From: Flavobacteriales bacterium
Lineage (GTDB): Bacteria; Bacteroidota; Bacteroidia; Flavobacteriales_D; Parvicellaceae
Assembly (NCBI GenBank): GCA_026993705.1
Contig: JALWSJ010000435.1
Span: 1-10,513, forward strand
Direction: 5' to 3'
Length of the DNA stretch: 10,513 nt
Shown piece after piece: positions 1-7,098 of the stretch; the stretch's first letter is position 1; each line of letters starts with the position of its first letter. The notes beneath the pieces were generated by a model, which was given only the letters and a program-made list of their open reading frames with translations, ran no database searches and was not told where the DNA came from. A program made the translations under genes and the position numbers.

Positions 1-55
1 AAAGAGCAAATCTATTCTTCAAACTTATGGTCTTGTCTTTTGTCATTTATAGTCT

Positions 56-209
56 TTTGGGCGTTCCCATTACGGCATAAAAAAATTATTTCGTTGTACT
101 ACATAACTTTTTAACGCCGTAATGGTCGGGCTATCACTACTCACTCTTTTGTGTTGCATAAGTGCAACAACACAAAAGGAGTTCAAACATGCCGTTCTAT
201 CCCTAACGC
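56..209 (+). repeat. 154-bp structured repeat, copy A
   Basis: This copy reads TTTGGGCGTTCCC at its left end and CCCTAACGC at its right end, and matches the reverse complement of 8061-8214 along its whole length (both 154 bp). Two hairpins are visible: CATTACGGC (68-76) pairs with GCCGTAATG (116-124), and CTTTTGTGTTGCA (146-158) pairs with 163-178 with a three-base bulge and a TAAG loop. GCGTT near the left end can pair with the terminal AACGC. Between the stems lie blocks identical in both copies, such as GGTCGGGCTATCACTACTCA and GGAGTTCAAACA. I see no coding frame and no target duplication. It lies downstream of the M1 peptidase gene. I recall similar conserved intergenic blocks from flavobacterial genomes, but cannot verify that here. 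Confidence 0.85.
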
Positions 210-300
210 TGTTAAGCAGTAAACTTCAAAATGCTTTTTTATAAAACTAAGTACTGCTAGGGTTGTAAATTAAACAAAATAAGAGTAAATAAAATGTAGT

Positions 301-328
301 AAAAGTAACAAAAGCTAAAATTACTTTT
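301..328 (-). terminator. Weak candidate terminator for the peptidase unit
   Basis: An 8-bp perfect inverted repeat (AAAAGTAA / TTACTTTT) with a 12-base loop lies about 30 bp beyond the minus-strand peptidase stop codon. The stem has only one G-C pair, and the following bases on the minus strand are only moderately T-rich, so it would be a poor intrinsic terminator. The more stable hairpins of the repeat at 56-209 could do the job instead. Confidence 0.2.
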
Positions 329-349
329 CTTAAATCCGCAAGTGATTTC
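329..349 (+). repeat. Solitary end of the MITE-like element
   Basis: CTTAAATCCGCAAGTGATTTC matches the reverse complement of the right end of the 180-bp element at 3242-3421 in 20 of 21 positions, and its left end over the first 17 bases. Only about 10 bp separate it from the peptidase stop codon, so no element body is present. It could be a decayed remnant, a lone insertion end, or a short conserved signal that the larger element also carries. Confidence 0.55.
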
Positions 350-358
350 CTAAAGCAC

Positions 359-2677
359 TTATTTTTTCTTCGCCTTTTGCATCGGGTTTTGACCTTCTCC
401 GTGTGTTCTCCAATACGGTTTTACATGCTGTTCAAAACGCGTAGGGATAAGTCGTTGTGGATAATAATTATTCTCTGTATCGGTATCAGCCGTTTCCAAA
501 TTTGGGTCTAAAACAATTTGTGTAACTTTCTTTTGAAAATAAAATACTTTCGTTATTTTATCATTGTTTTTTCTCCAAATTTCAGCTGGTATTCTTTGTA
601 CTTCTTTGGTTCCATCTTCAAAAGTAAATTCAATAATCAGAGGCATCACCAATCCACCGATGTTTTCAAAATCCACTTGATAAAAATTGATGTCTTTTTC
701 AATAATTTCTTTTTTGTATTTGCTTTGGTGGTTTAAATAATGTTGATAATTTTCTACTTCTTCAGGAGTCACTTCAAACGGGTCATACGTCGTATAGAAA
801 TCTTCTAACCCTTTATCTTTTTCAACAGCTGTTTGAGCAATAGCTGACTTGTTCCTTTGGTTAGAAATATCTTTGTTTTTAAGTTCTTCGGCTTTCTCCT
901 TTTTGATTTTATTTTCTATGTTAGGATTTTTTGTATTTAATTTCAACCACTGCACGTCCGTTATTGCTATATCTACGTGGTCGGTTGTGTAGAACCAACC
1001 TCTCCAAAACCAATCCAAATCAACCGCACTGGCATCTTCCATTGTTCTAAAAAAATCGGCAGGAGTTGGGTGTTTCATCATCCATCTGTTGGCGTAGGTT
1101 TTAAAGGCATAATCAAACAATTCTCTACCCATTACCGTTTCTCTTAAAATATTCAAAGCCGTAGCCGGTTTTCCGTAAGCGTTATTCCCAAATTGAAGAA
1201 TAGATTCACTGTTGGTCATAATCGGAGAAATATTGCTCACGTCTCCTTTCATGTAATCAACAATTTTATAAGCCGGCCCTCTTCGACTCGGATAATTTCT
1301 ATCCCATTCTTGTTCGGCTAAATACTGTAGAAAAGTATTCAGACCTTCGTCCATCCATGTCCATTGTCTTTCATCAGAATTGACAATCATCGGGAAATAA
1401 TTATGACCTACTTCGTGTATGATAACCGAAATCATACCGTTTTTAGCTCTTTCCGAGTAAGTTCCGTCGGGTTCCGGTCTTCCTCCGTTAAAACAAATCA
1501 TCGGATATTCCATACCAATCCATTTCGTATGCACCGATATAGCAACGGGATAAGGGTAAGGAAAAGTGTGCGAAGAATAACTCCTTAATGTATGAGCCAC
1601 CACCTTTGTACTGTATTGTTCCCACAACGGATTCCCTTCTTTCGGATAAAATGACATGGCTAAAACATCTTTACCGTTTTCTTGTTTTACCACCATTGCG
1701 TCCCAAATAAATTTACGTGATGAAGCCCAAGCAAAATCTCTCACATTTTTTGCTTTAAAAATCCAAGTCTTACTTGCTTTAGCTTTTACTTTTTCTGCTT
1801 TTTCCGCTTCTTTTTGAGTAACAATAAAAACAGGTTCTTTTTCCGATTTTTTTGCTCTTTCCAATCTCGAAAGTTGTTCCTTTCCAAGTATTTTATCTGC
1901 ATTTTGAAGTGTCCCTGTTGCACCTACTACGTGATCGGCAGGAACCGTAATTTCTACTTCGTAGTTTCCGAAAGGTAACGTAAATTCACCGGCACCCAAA
2001 AATTGTTTGTTTTGCCAACCTTCTACATCGTTATAGACGCACATTCTCGGATAGAATTGTGCAATGGTATAAAGGTAATTATCGTCTTTTTTAAAGTATT
2101 CATACCCCGAACGCCCTCCGATAGCCATACGGTCATTAATGTTATAATTCCATTTAATATCGAAACTGATTGACGCACCCGGTTTCAATGGTTCAGCTAA
2201 ATCAATACGCATCATTGTTTTATTGATGGTATAGTTTAAGTCTTTTCCGTTTGTTTTTACTTCTTCGATATTAAATCCTCCCGGAAAATCGTGTTTCATT
2301 TTCTTAAAGCTGAAACTGTTAACATCTCCCGTTTGTATTTTATATGTGTCAGAATTGGGAGTTCTCATGTTTTGGTCTAATTGCAACCAAAGATATTCTA
2401 GCGGATCGGGTGAAACATTGTGGTAAGTGATTATTTCTTGCCCTTTTATGCTTTGGTTGTTGTCATTTAGTTCAACCTTTATTTTATAATCGGCTCTGTT
2501 TTGGTAATACTCATGTCCCGGTGCACCTGATGCCGTTCGGTAAACATTAGGCGTAGCCAATTCTTGCTTTAGTTGTCTGAATTTATTGTGGTTTGTATTT
2601 TCCTGTGCTTGGAAAGCAGTGGCAAATAAACTAATAAGGGTAAGTAAAGAAGTTTTGTAAAAATTATTTTGCATCAT
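359..2677 (-). CDS. Secreted M1-family zinc metallopeptidase
   Basis: The 772-residue protein begins with a signal peptide: K8, then hydrophobic residues about 11-22, with likely cleavage after A21 (ATA) or A24. Mature protein would be exported to the periplasm or envelope. The gluzincin signature HExxH-x18-E is intact: H421, E422, H425 and E444 (in HEVGH...WMDEG) would bind zinc and catalyse cleavage. Y501 in the NAYGKPA motif fits the transition-state tyrosine of the family. The usual GxMEN exopeptidase motif appears as GMEYP (388-392), so the substrate-binding glutamate E390 is retained. A Lys/Glu-rich insertion at about 273-302 and a second charged stretch near 590-625 look like surface loops. 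The start overlaps the upstream DUF6702 gene by 14 bp, suggesting translational coupling. The family is secure; the substrate (peptides, N-terminal residues) is inferred. Confidence 0.93.
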   Translation of the reverse strand: MMQNNFYKTSLLTLISLFATAFQAQENTNHNKFRQLKQELATPNVYRTASGAPGHEYYQNRADYKIKVELNDNNQSIKGQEIITYHNVSPDPLEYLWLQLDQNMRTPNSDTYKIQTGDVNSFSFKKMKHDFPGGFNIEEVKTNGKDLNYTINKTMMRIDLAEPLKPGASISFDIKWNYNINDRMAIGGRSGYEYFKKDDNYLYTIAQFYPRMCVYNDVEGWQNKQFLGAGEFTLPFGNYEVEITVPADHVVGATGTLQNADKILGKEQLSRLERAKKSEKEPVFIVTQKEAEKAEKVKAKASKTWIFKAKNVRDFAWASSRKFIWDAMVVKQENGKDVLAMSFYPKEGNPLWEQYSTKVVAHTLRSYSSHTFPYPYPVAISVHTKWIGMEYPMICFNGGRPEPDGTYSERAKNGMISVIIHEVGHNYFPMIVNSDERQWTWMDEGLNTFLQYLAEQEWDRNYPSRRGPAYKIVDYMKGDVSNISPIMTNSESILQFGNNAYGKPATALNILRETVMGRELFDYAFKTYANRWMMKHPTPADFFRTMEDASAVDLDWFWRGWFYTTDHVDIAITDVQWLKLNTKNPNIENKIKKEKAEELKNKDISNQRNKSAIAQTAVEKDKGLEDFYTTYDPFEVTPEEVENYQHYLNHQSKYKKEIIEKDINFYQVDFENIGGLVMPLIIEFTFEDGTKEVQRIPAEIWRKNNDKITKVFYFQKKVTQIVLDPNLETADTDTENNYYPQRLIPTRFEQHVKPYWRTHGEGQNPMQKAKKK

Positions 2678-3164
2678 TTAAGTTAAATATATACGAGTTA
2701 TGATTATATAAGAAAGTGTGGCTCAATGTTTTGCCTTTGTTTTTTAGGTTGACTATATTTTGTTGTTGCAGATAGTCGGGCAACAATATAGTATTTTTTA
2801 TTTTAATAGAAGCCACTTTATCCGGAATTTCGGCGGTCCAGAAAGTCCAAAGTTCACCTCCGTCAGTTAACTCTTCTCCCAATAAACCTAACGACTTTTC
2901 CTGTCCGTTTATCCAAATAGAGAAGTGATTGTTGATGTAGTTTTTAAGTAGAACTTTACTGTTCTTGTCTAATTTTTCAAGATTAAATTCAGCCGTTTGC
3001 TTCCTTAAAACACTTTCTAAATCATCAGCATCGAGTTTGAGTTCCATTTCTATCTGTTTACGTTCATAGTTTACACGTAAATTAGCAATACCAACATAAT
3101 ATTCATGCACAAAAGAGCACAGAAAAAGTAAACCGATAATAAAAGTAATTCTTTGTATTTTCAT
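2664..3164 (-). CDS. DUF6702-like small exported protein
   Basis: The 166-residue protein has a short N-terminal hydrophobic segment (about residues 7-19, after MKIQR), compatible with a signal peptide or membrane anchor. The rest resembles a small all-beta domain: the pattern EYYVGIANLRVNYERKQIEMELKL near the start, then a helical stretch with LDADDLESVL, and a C-terminal part ending LSHTFLYNHNSYIFNLND. This is the pattern I associate with DUF6702, a family of unknown function found in Bacteroidota, often directly ahead of an M1 peptidase gene, as here. The 14-bp overlap with the peptidase and the shared promoter suggest the two act together in the envelope. No catalytic motif is evident. 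The function is unknown. Confidence 0.75.
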   Translation of the reverse strand: MKIQRITFIIGLLFLCSFVHEYYVGIANLRVNYERKQIEMELKLDADDLESVLRKQTAEFNLEKLDKNSKVLLKNYINNHFSIWINGQEKSLGLLGEELTDGGELWTFWTAEIPDKVASIKIKNTILLPDYLQQQNIVNLKNKGKTLSHTFLYNHNSYIFNLNDAK

Positions 3165-3186
3165 GGTTAAAGATTCTATTTCTTTG

Positions 3187-3219
3187 CAAAAATATATTAT
3201 TTAAGATTGACGAAGTCAA
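3187..3219 (-). promoter_or_regulatory. Flavobacterial-type promoter of the DUF6702-peptidase unit
   Basis: On the minus strand, TTG (3219-3217) is followed after 22 bases by TATTTTTG (3194-3187). This matches the Bacteroidota sigma factor consensus TTG-N19-23-TAnnTTTG. Transcription would start near 3180, giving a leader of roughly 15 bases before the ATG at 3164. The -33 box lies within a short palindrome (3206-3220). Confidence 0.7.
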
Positions 3220-3220
3220 T
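3206..3220. promoter_or_regulatory. Palindrome over the -33 box, possible operator
   Basis: ATTGAC-GAA-GTCAAT is a 6+3+6 perfect inverted repeat that includes the -33 TTG of the minus-strand promoter. A dimeric regulator bound here would block polymerase. No regulator gene is near, and a 6-bp arm can occur by chance in AT-rich DNA. Confidence 0.3.
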
Positions 3221-3241
3221 TAATTTGTAATTTTATTGTAA

Positions 3242-3421
3242 TACCTTAAATCCGCAAGTGAACTTCTATTCCAAAGCCAAACTCCGCATCATTATTGACA
3301 ATGCTCGTTTTTCGATACTCACCGTAGCTATGGCTACGCTTGCGTGTCTTAAAACTGTGCTTGACTAATAATAATACGCATTTTGACTTTTCATAACGAA
3401 ATCACTTGCGTATTTAAGGTA
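3242..3421. mobile_element. 180-bp MITE-like palindromic element
   Basis: The element is bounded by 20-bp terminal inverted repeats, 3242-3261 (TACCTTAAATCCGCAAGTGA) and 3402-3421, which match at 19 of 20 positions. The interior is also imperfectly palindromic: 3273-3292 matches the reverse complement of 3371-3390 at 15 of 20 positions, and the centre is a perfect hairpin CGTAGC-TATG-GCTACG (3323-3338). The whole element can therefore fold into one long hairpin. It has no open reading frame of note, so it would depend on a transposase elsewhere. I see no convincing target-site duplication. It starts 22 bp upstream of the -33 box of the DUF6702 promoter. An alternative is a non-mobile structured repeat. 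Confidence 0.6.
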
Positions 3422-3645
3422 AGAACTATACTCAAATCAATTAGTTTAGTAATCGTACAGTGGTGTTTGATAATAATAATTGATATTTATCAGTTTTAGA
3501 TTGTATTTTTTTTGTAAATTTAGCAACAAATTAAATAAACGTTGCGAAAAAGTACTACATATATCTTTGATAAACGCATTGCTCTGAAAAGAAATCCGGA
3601 GTGAATATAGTCTTGTTGTTGAACTCATTCGAGTGGTAACACTTT

Positions 3646-3678
3646 CAGATTGATTATTATACAGGTAAATCAATTCTG
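3646..3678. promoter_or_regulatory. Inverted repeat upstream of hmgA
   Basis: CAGATTGATT (3646-3655) and AATCAATTCTG (3668-3678) are complementary over ten pairs with one bulged base, around a 12-base spacer. It lies 72 bp ahead of the hmgA start and 9 bp from a perfect palindrome. It could be half of a compound operator, or a hairpin in a leader RNA. Confidence 0.35.
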
Positions 3679-3687
3679 TTATAAGGG

Positions 3688-3701
3688 AAACTAATTAGTT
3701 T
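3688..3701. promoter_or_regulatory. 14-bp perfect palindrome upstream of hmgA, candidate operator
   Basis: AAACTAATTAGTTT equals its own reverse complement over 14 bp, and flanking GG and TTCC roughly continue the symmetry. Its right edge is 26 bp before a weak -7-like box (3728-3735) and 49 bp before the hmgA start codon, a normal position for repressor or activator binding. The cognate regulator is not encoded in this window. Confidence 0.45.
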
Positions 3702-3750
3702 TTCCGATACTTCCTAAAAATTTATTATAAATTTCTAAATTACACACACT

Positions 3751-4911
3751 ATGTTTAGATATCATAAATTGGGTAATATCCCACCAAAACGTCATACTGT
3801 TTTTGAAAAAGAAGATGGAGGACTATATCAAGAAGAATTATTCGGAACTGCCGGATTTGCAGGAGTTTCATCTTTAATTTATCATTTGTATCCACCTACC
3901 GTGGTTACAGAAGTTAAACGGCTTAAAGAAACTACGCCAAAGATAGCCATAGAAAAAAACATGAAAGCACTAAGTTTTCAAGGTTTTTCTATTCCTCAAG
4001 AAGAAGATTATTTGGAGAGTAGAAAAACATTATTTGTAAACAATGATTTAAAAATTGGTTTGGCAGCTCCCAAATCTTTTTCTAAAGATTATTTTTATCG
4101 CAATAGTGATTCCGATGAAATGTTATTCATTCACGTTGGTTCAGGTAAACTAAAAACCATGTACGGAGAACTTGATTTTTCTTATGGAGATTATTTGATA
4201 ATCCCAAGAGGAACAACTTACCAAATAGATTTCGATACCGAAGATAATCGCATGTTGTTTATAGAATCTTCGTCGCCTATTACCACACCGGCAAGGTACA
4301 GAAATAACTATGGACAATTTTTAGAAAGCTCGCCCTTTTGTGAACGGGATTTTAGGTTGCCGAAAAACTTAACAACGCACGACGAAAAAGGGACGTTTAA
4401 AATCTTATCGAAAAAACAAGACGTGCTTTGGGAATATACACACGCTAACCACCCATTTGATGTAGTAGGGTGGGACGGATACAACTATCCTTATGCTTTT
4501 TCAATCTTTGACTTTGAACCGATAACGGGAAGAATACATCTTCCGCCACCCATTCATCAACAATGGGAAGCACAAGGTTTTGTAGTTTGTTCATTTGTGC
4601 CGAGAATGTATGACTATCATCCAAAATCAATACCAGCACCTTATCATCATAGTAATATAGATTCGGAAGAAATATTGTATTATGTAGATGGGGATTTTAT
4701 GAGTAGAAATAATATACAAAAAGGACAGATTACTTTACATCCGGGAGGTATTCCTCATGGGCCTCACCCGGGAGCTATAGAACGTTCGATAGGTAAAAAG
4801 TTTACGGAAGAATTGGCGGTTATGATAGATCCATTTTCTCCTGTAATGATTACGGAAGAGGCAATGAATTTACAAGTTGAGGATTATTACAAAAGCTGGA
4901 TAACAGATTAA
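3751..4911 (+). CDS. hmgA: Homogentisate 1,2-dioxygenase
   Basis: The 386-residue non-haem iron enzyme opens the ring of homogentisate to give maleylacetoacetate, the ring-cleavage step of tyrosine and phenylalanine breakdown in the cytoplasm. The iron ligands can be placed by motif: H300 and E306 in the HHSNIDSEE segment (ligand spacing H-x5-E) and H336 in GIPHGPHP. The N-terminus, with HTVFEKEDGGLYQEELFGTAGF, is the form found in Bacteroidota, whose enzymes are shorter than the roughly 440-residue mammalian protein. The cupin-like beta region around 120-170 (HVGSGKLKTMYGELDFSYGDYLIIPRGTTY) is intact. The ATG at 3751 is the only sensible start. It is the first gene of the operon and is followed after 25 bp by hppD, which makes its substrate. 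Confidence 0.95.
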   Translation: MFRYHKLGNIPPKRHTVFEKEDGGLYQEELFGTAGFAGVSSLIYHLYPPTVVTEVKRLKETTPKIAIEKNMKALSFQGFSIPQEEDYLESRKTLFVNNDLKIGLAAPKSFSKDYFYRNSDSDEMLFIHVGSGKLKTMYGELDFSYGDYLIIPRGTTYQIDFDTEDNRMLFIESSSPITTPARYRNNYGQFLESSPFCERDFRLPKNLTTHDEKGTFKILSKKQDVLWEYTHANHPFDVVGWDGYNYPYAFSIFDFEPITGRIHLPPPIHQQWEAQGFVVCSFVPRMYDYHPKSIPAPYHHSNIDSEEILYYVDGDFMSRNNIQKGQITLHPGGIPHGPHPGAIERSIGKKFTEELAVMIDPFSPVMITEEAMNLQVEDYYKSWITD

Positions 4912-4936
4912 AAACCACTTCAAAAAATATAATAAA

Positions 4937-6094
4937 ATGGCAGATTTAAAAAATGTAGATAATTTTGAATATGGATTAGAGAAAATTTTTCCTGAAGCAG
5001 ATGATTTTTTACCCATAATGGGAACGGATTATGTGGAGTTTTATGTAGGAAACGCTAAACAAGCGGCTCACTTTTATAAAACCGCTTTAGGTTTTCAATC
5101 GTTAGCTTATGCAGGTTTAGAAACAGGTGTAACCGATAGAACTTCTTATGTGTTGGTGCAAGGGAAAATAAGAATAGTGCTTACCAGTCCCATGCCAAGT
5201 GGTAATAATGAAGAAATGATAGAACATATCGTTAAGCATGGTGATGGTGTAAAAGTGGTTGCTCTTTGGGTAGAGGATGCTAAAAAAGCTTGGGAAGAAA
5301 CAACCAAAAGAGGAGCAAAATCTTATTTTGAACCTCGTGTAGAAAAAGATGAAGAAGGCGAGGTCGTTCGTGCGGGGATTCATACGTATGGAGATACGGT
5401 TCATGTATTTGTAGAACGAAAAAATTACAACGGAGTATTTCTTCCTGGGTATGAAAAATGGGAATCGCATTATAACCCTTCACCGGTGGGATTAAAGTAT
5501 ATTGACCATATGGTAGGAAATGTAGATTGGGGACAAATGAATGTTTGGGGACAATTTTACAGAGAAGTGATGGGGTTTGCACAACTGATTTCATTCGATG
5601 ATAAAGATATTTCTACGGAATATACGGCGTTAATGAGTAAGGTGATGACCAATGGAAACGGGCGTATAAAGTTTCCGATTAATGAACCTGCTGAAGGAAA
5701 AAAGAAATCTCAAATAGAAGAATACTTGGATTTTTACGGGAGTGCAGGTGTGCAACATATCGCTGTGGCAACGGATGATATTGTGTTTACGGTAAGTGAA
5801 ATGAAAAAACGAGGGATAGAGTTTTTGTATGTTCCGGGAACTTACTATGATACAGTAGGAGATAGAGTAGGAGAGATAGCGGAAGATATGGAGTTGTTGA
5901 AGAAACACGGAATAATGGTCGATAGAGATGACGAAGGGTATTTATTACAAATATTCACTAAACCTTTAACTGACCGACCGACCTTGTTTTTTGAAATTAT
6001 TCAAAGAAAAGGAGCTCAATCTTTCGGAAAAGGTAATTTTAAAGCTTTATTTGAATCCATAGAAGCTGAACAAGCGAGAAGAGGAACGTTGTAA
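4937..6094 (+). CDS. hppD: 4-Hydroxyphenylpyruvate dioxygenase
   Basis: The 385-residue iron enzyme converts 4-hydroxyphenylpyruvate to homogentisate with decarboxylation, ring hydroxylation and side-chain migration. It has the expected two vicinal-oxygen-chelate halves: an N-terminal one starting at DYVEFYVGNAKQAAHFYKTALGF (about residues 30-52) and a C-terminal catalytic one starting at YIDHMVGNV. The iron-binding facial triad is present as H191 (YIDHMV), H274 (VQHIA) and E353 (FFEIIQRKG). The C-terminal QSFGKGNFKALFESIEAEQARRG tail is typical of the family. It lies between hmgA, the next pathway step, and kynA, with an A-rich leader ahead of the ATG. Confidence 0.96.
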   Translation: MADLKNVDNFEYGLEKIFPEADDFLPIMGTDYVEFYVGNAKQAAHFYKTALGFQSLAYAGLETGVTDRTSYVLVQGKIRIVLTSPMPSGNNEEMIEHIVKHGDGVKVVALWVEDAKKAWEETTKRGAKSYFEPRVEKDEEGEVVRAGIHTYGDTVHVFVERKNYNGVFLPGYEKWESHYNPSPVGLKYIDHMVGNVDWGQMNVWGQFYREVMGFAQLISFDDKDISTEYTALMSKVMTNGNGRIKFPINEPAEGKKKSQIEEYLDFYGSAGVQHIAVATDDIVFTVSEMKKRGIEFLYVPGTYYDTVGDRVGEIAEDMELLKKHGIMVDRDDEGYLLQIFTKPLTDRPTLFFEIIQRKGAQSFGKGNFKALFESIEAEQARRGTL

Positions 6095-6120
6095 ATGTGT
6101 TTTTTAACAATGACAAGAAT

Positions 6121-7086
6121 ATGAACCGAAAAGAGTTATTAAAGAAAATAGACGAAAAGTACAATAGTATAGGTATTAATCCCGATGTGATGTTAGAGGG
6201 ATTGCTTCATGGAAACCCTATCAAATATTGGGACTATGTACAAACCGATGCTTTGTTGGGACTGCAAATACAGCGTACGGATCAGCCCGATGAGATGGTG
6301 TTTATTATGTATCACCAAATCAATGAATTGTTGTTTAAAATGATTCTTTGGGAGATTGACCAAGTAGCCGATGAGGAGAATATTACTGTTGAAAAGTTCG
6401 TAAAACATTTGACGCGAATCAGCCGTTATTTTGATATGCTTTCCAAGTCCTTTGATATTATGGGAGATGGTATGGACATTGATCAATATATGAAGTTTAG
6501 AAACACGCTTACACCAGCTAGTGGTTTTCAAAGTGCTCAGTACAGAATGATAGAAGTATCTTCTACGGAGTTAATTAATTTGATTGATTATCGTTTTAGA
6601 AATATTATCGATAGAAATACGCCTTTTGAATATGCGTTTGAGTATTTGTATTGGCAGGCAGCAGGTAAAGTACCAAATTCTGATAAGAAATCACCTATGT
6701 TGCACTTTTTTGAAGAAAAGTATAAGGTGAAACTATTACGAGCGATGCGTAAATACAATCAAACAAATCTTTGGGCAAAATTTAAGTTGTTGCCAACTGA
6801 GGTAAAAAACGATTTGGACTTAATTAATGCCATGCGTCATTATGATTGGACGGTAAATATCAGTTGGGTGATGGCTCATTATGATGCGGCAGGGAAGTAT
6901 TTGGGTAGTGGAGATGAAGAAGCTGAAGCTACGGGAGGAAGTGATTGGAGAAAGTATATGCATCCAAAGTATCAAAGGCGAATTTTCTTTCCTGACTTAT
7001 GGACAGAAGAAGAGTTAAAGAGTTGGGGAATTACCAATTTAAAAGAATATGAAATATTGAAAGAATTGCCTAAACGCGTACATTAA
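6121..7086 (+). CDS. kynA: Tryptophan 2,3-dioxygenase
   Basis: The enzyme is a haem dioxygenase that cleaves the indole ring of L-tryptophan to N-formylkynurenine, the first step of the kynurenine pathway. Family hallmarks include LQIQRTDQPDEMVFIMYHQINELLFKMIL, where H65 corresponds to the active-site histidine, and LTPASGFQSAQYR. The haem ligand is probably H253 in SWVMAHYDAAGKYLG, followed by the conserved EATGGSDWRKYMHPKYQRRIFFP segment. I chose the ATG at 6121 (321 residues). A GTG at 6097, two bases after the hppD stop, would add eight residues (MFFNNDKN) without family support. The protein looks complete. No other kynurenine-pathway gene is in the window. Confidence 0.92.
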   Translation: MNRKELLKKIDEKYNSIGINPDVMLEGLLHGNPIKYWDYVQTDALLGLQIQRTDQPDEMVFIMYHQINELLFKMILWEIDQVADEENITVEKFVKHLTRISRYFDMLSKSFDIMGDGMDIDQYMKFRNTLTPASGFQSAQYRMIEVSSTELINLIDYRFRNIIDRNTPFEYAFEYLYWQAAGKVPNSDKKSPMLHFFEEKYKVKLLRAMRKYNQTNLWAKFKLLPTEVKNDLDLINAMRHYDWTVNISWVMAHYDAAGKYLGSGDEEAEATGGSDWRKYMHPKYQRRIFFPDLWTEEELKSWGITNLKEYEILKELPKRVH

Positions 7087-7098
7087 AGACAGAGTTTT

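Larger units (their letters stand above)
210..358. other. Intergenic stretch with small inverted repeats
   Basis: No gene is visible between repeat copy A and the end of the peptidase gene. AGCAGTA (215-221) and TACTGCT (252-258) can pair, with CCCT (201-204) and AGGG (259-262) able to extend the structure across an internal loop. AAAAGTAA (301-308) and TTACTTTT (321-328) form an 8-bp stem with a 12-base loop. A solitary transposon-like end sits at 329-349. Positions 1-55, left of the repeat, show nothing I recognise. Confidence 0.5.
3422..3750. other. Gene-free leader region upstream of hmgA
   Basis: About 330 bases of very AT-rich sequence separate the MITE-like element from hmgA. Short open frames exist on both strands, but none resembles a known family or has a convincing start. 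The last 110 bases hold two inverted repeats (3646-3678 and 3688-3701) and a weak -7-like box, TAAATTTC (3728-3735), which lacks a TTG at the right distance. The operon promoter is presumably here, but I cannot place it firmly. Confidence 0.5.

Noticed and set aside
56..209. CRISPR array or transfer RNA in the repeat
   Set aside because: There is a single unit per site with no regular spacers, and no cloverleaf or T-loop sequence is present.
3543..3652. Possible remnant of a small plus-strand gene ahead of hmgA
   Set aside because: Short open frames (about 20 residues each, starting at a TTG) would need a frameshift to join, and the joined peptide resembles no regulator I know.
3446..3673. 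75-codon open frame on the minus strand in the hmgA leader
   Set aside because: Very AT-rich, low-complexity composition, no recognisable family, no promoter or leader signal, and it overlaps the inverted repeat at 3646-3678.
6097..6120. GTG start for kynA two bases after hppD
   Set aside because: The eight extra residues have no family support, and an ATG at 6121 fits the known N-terminus.
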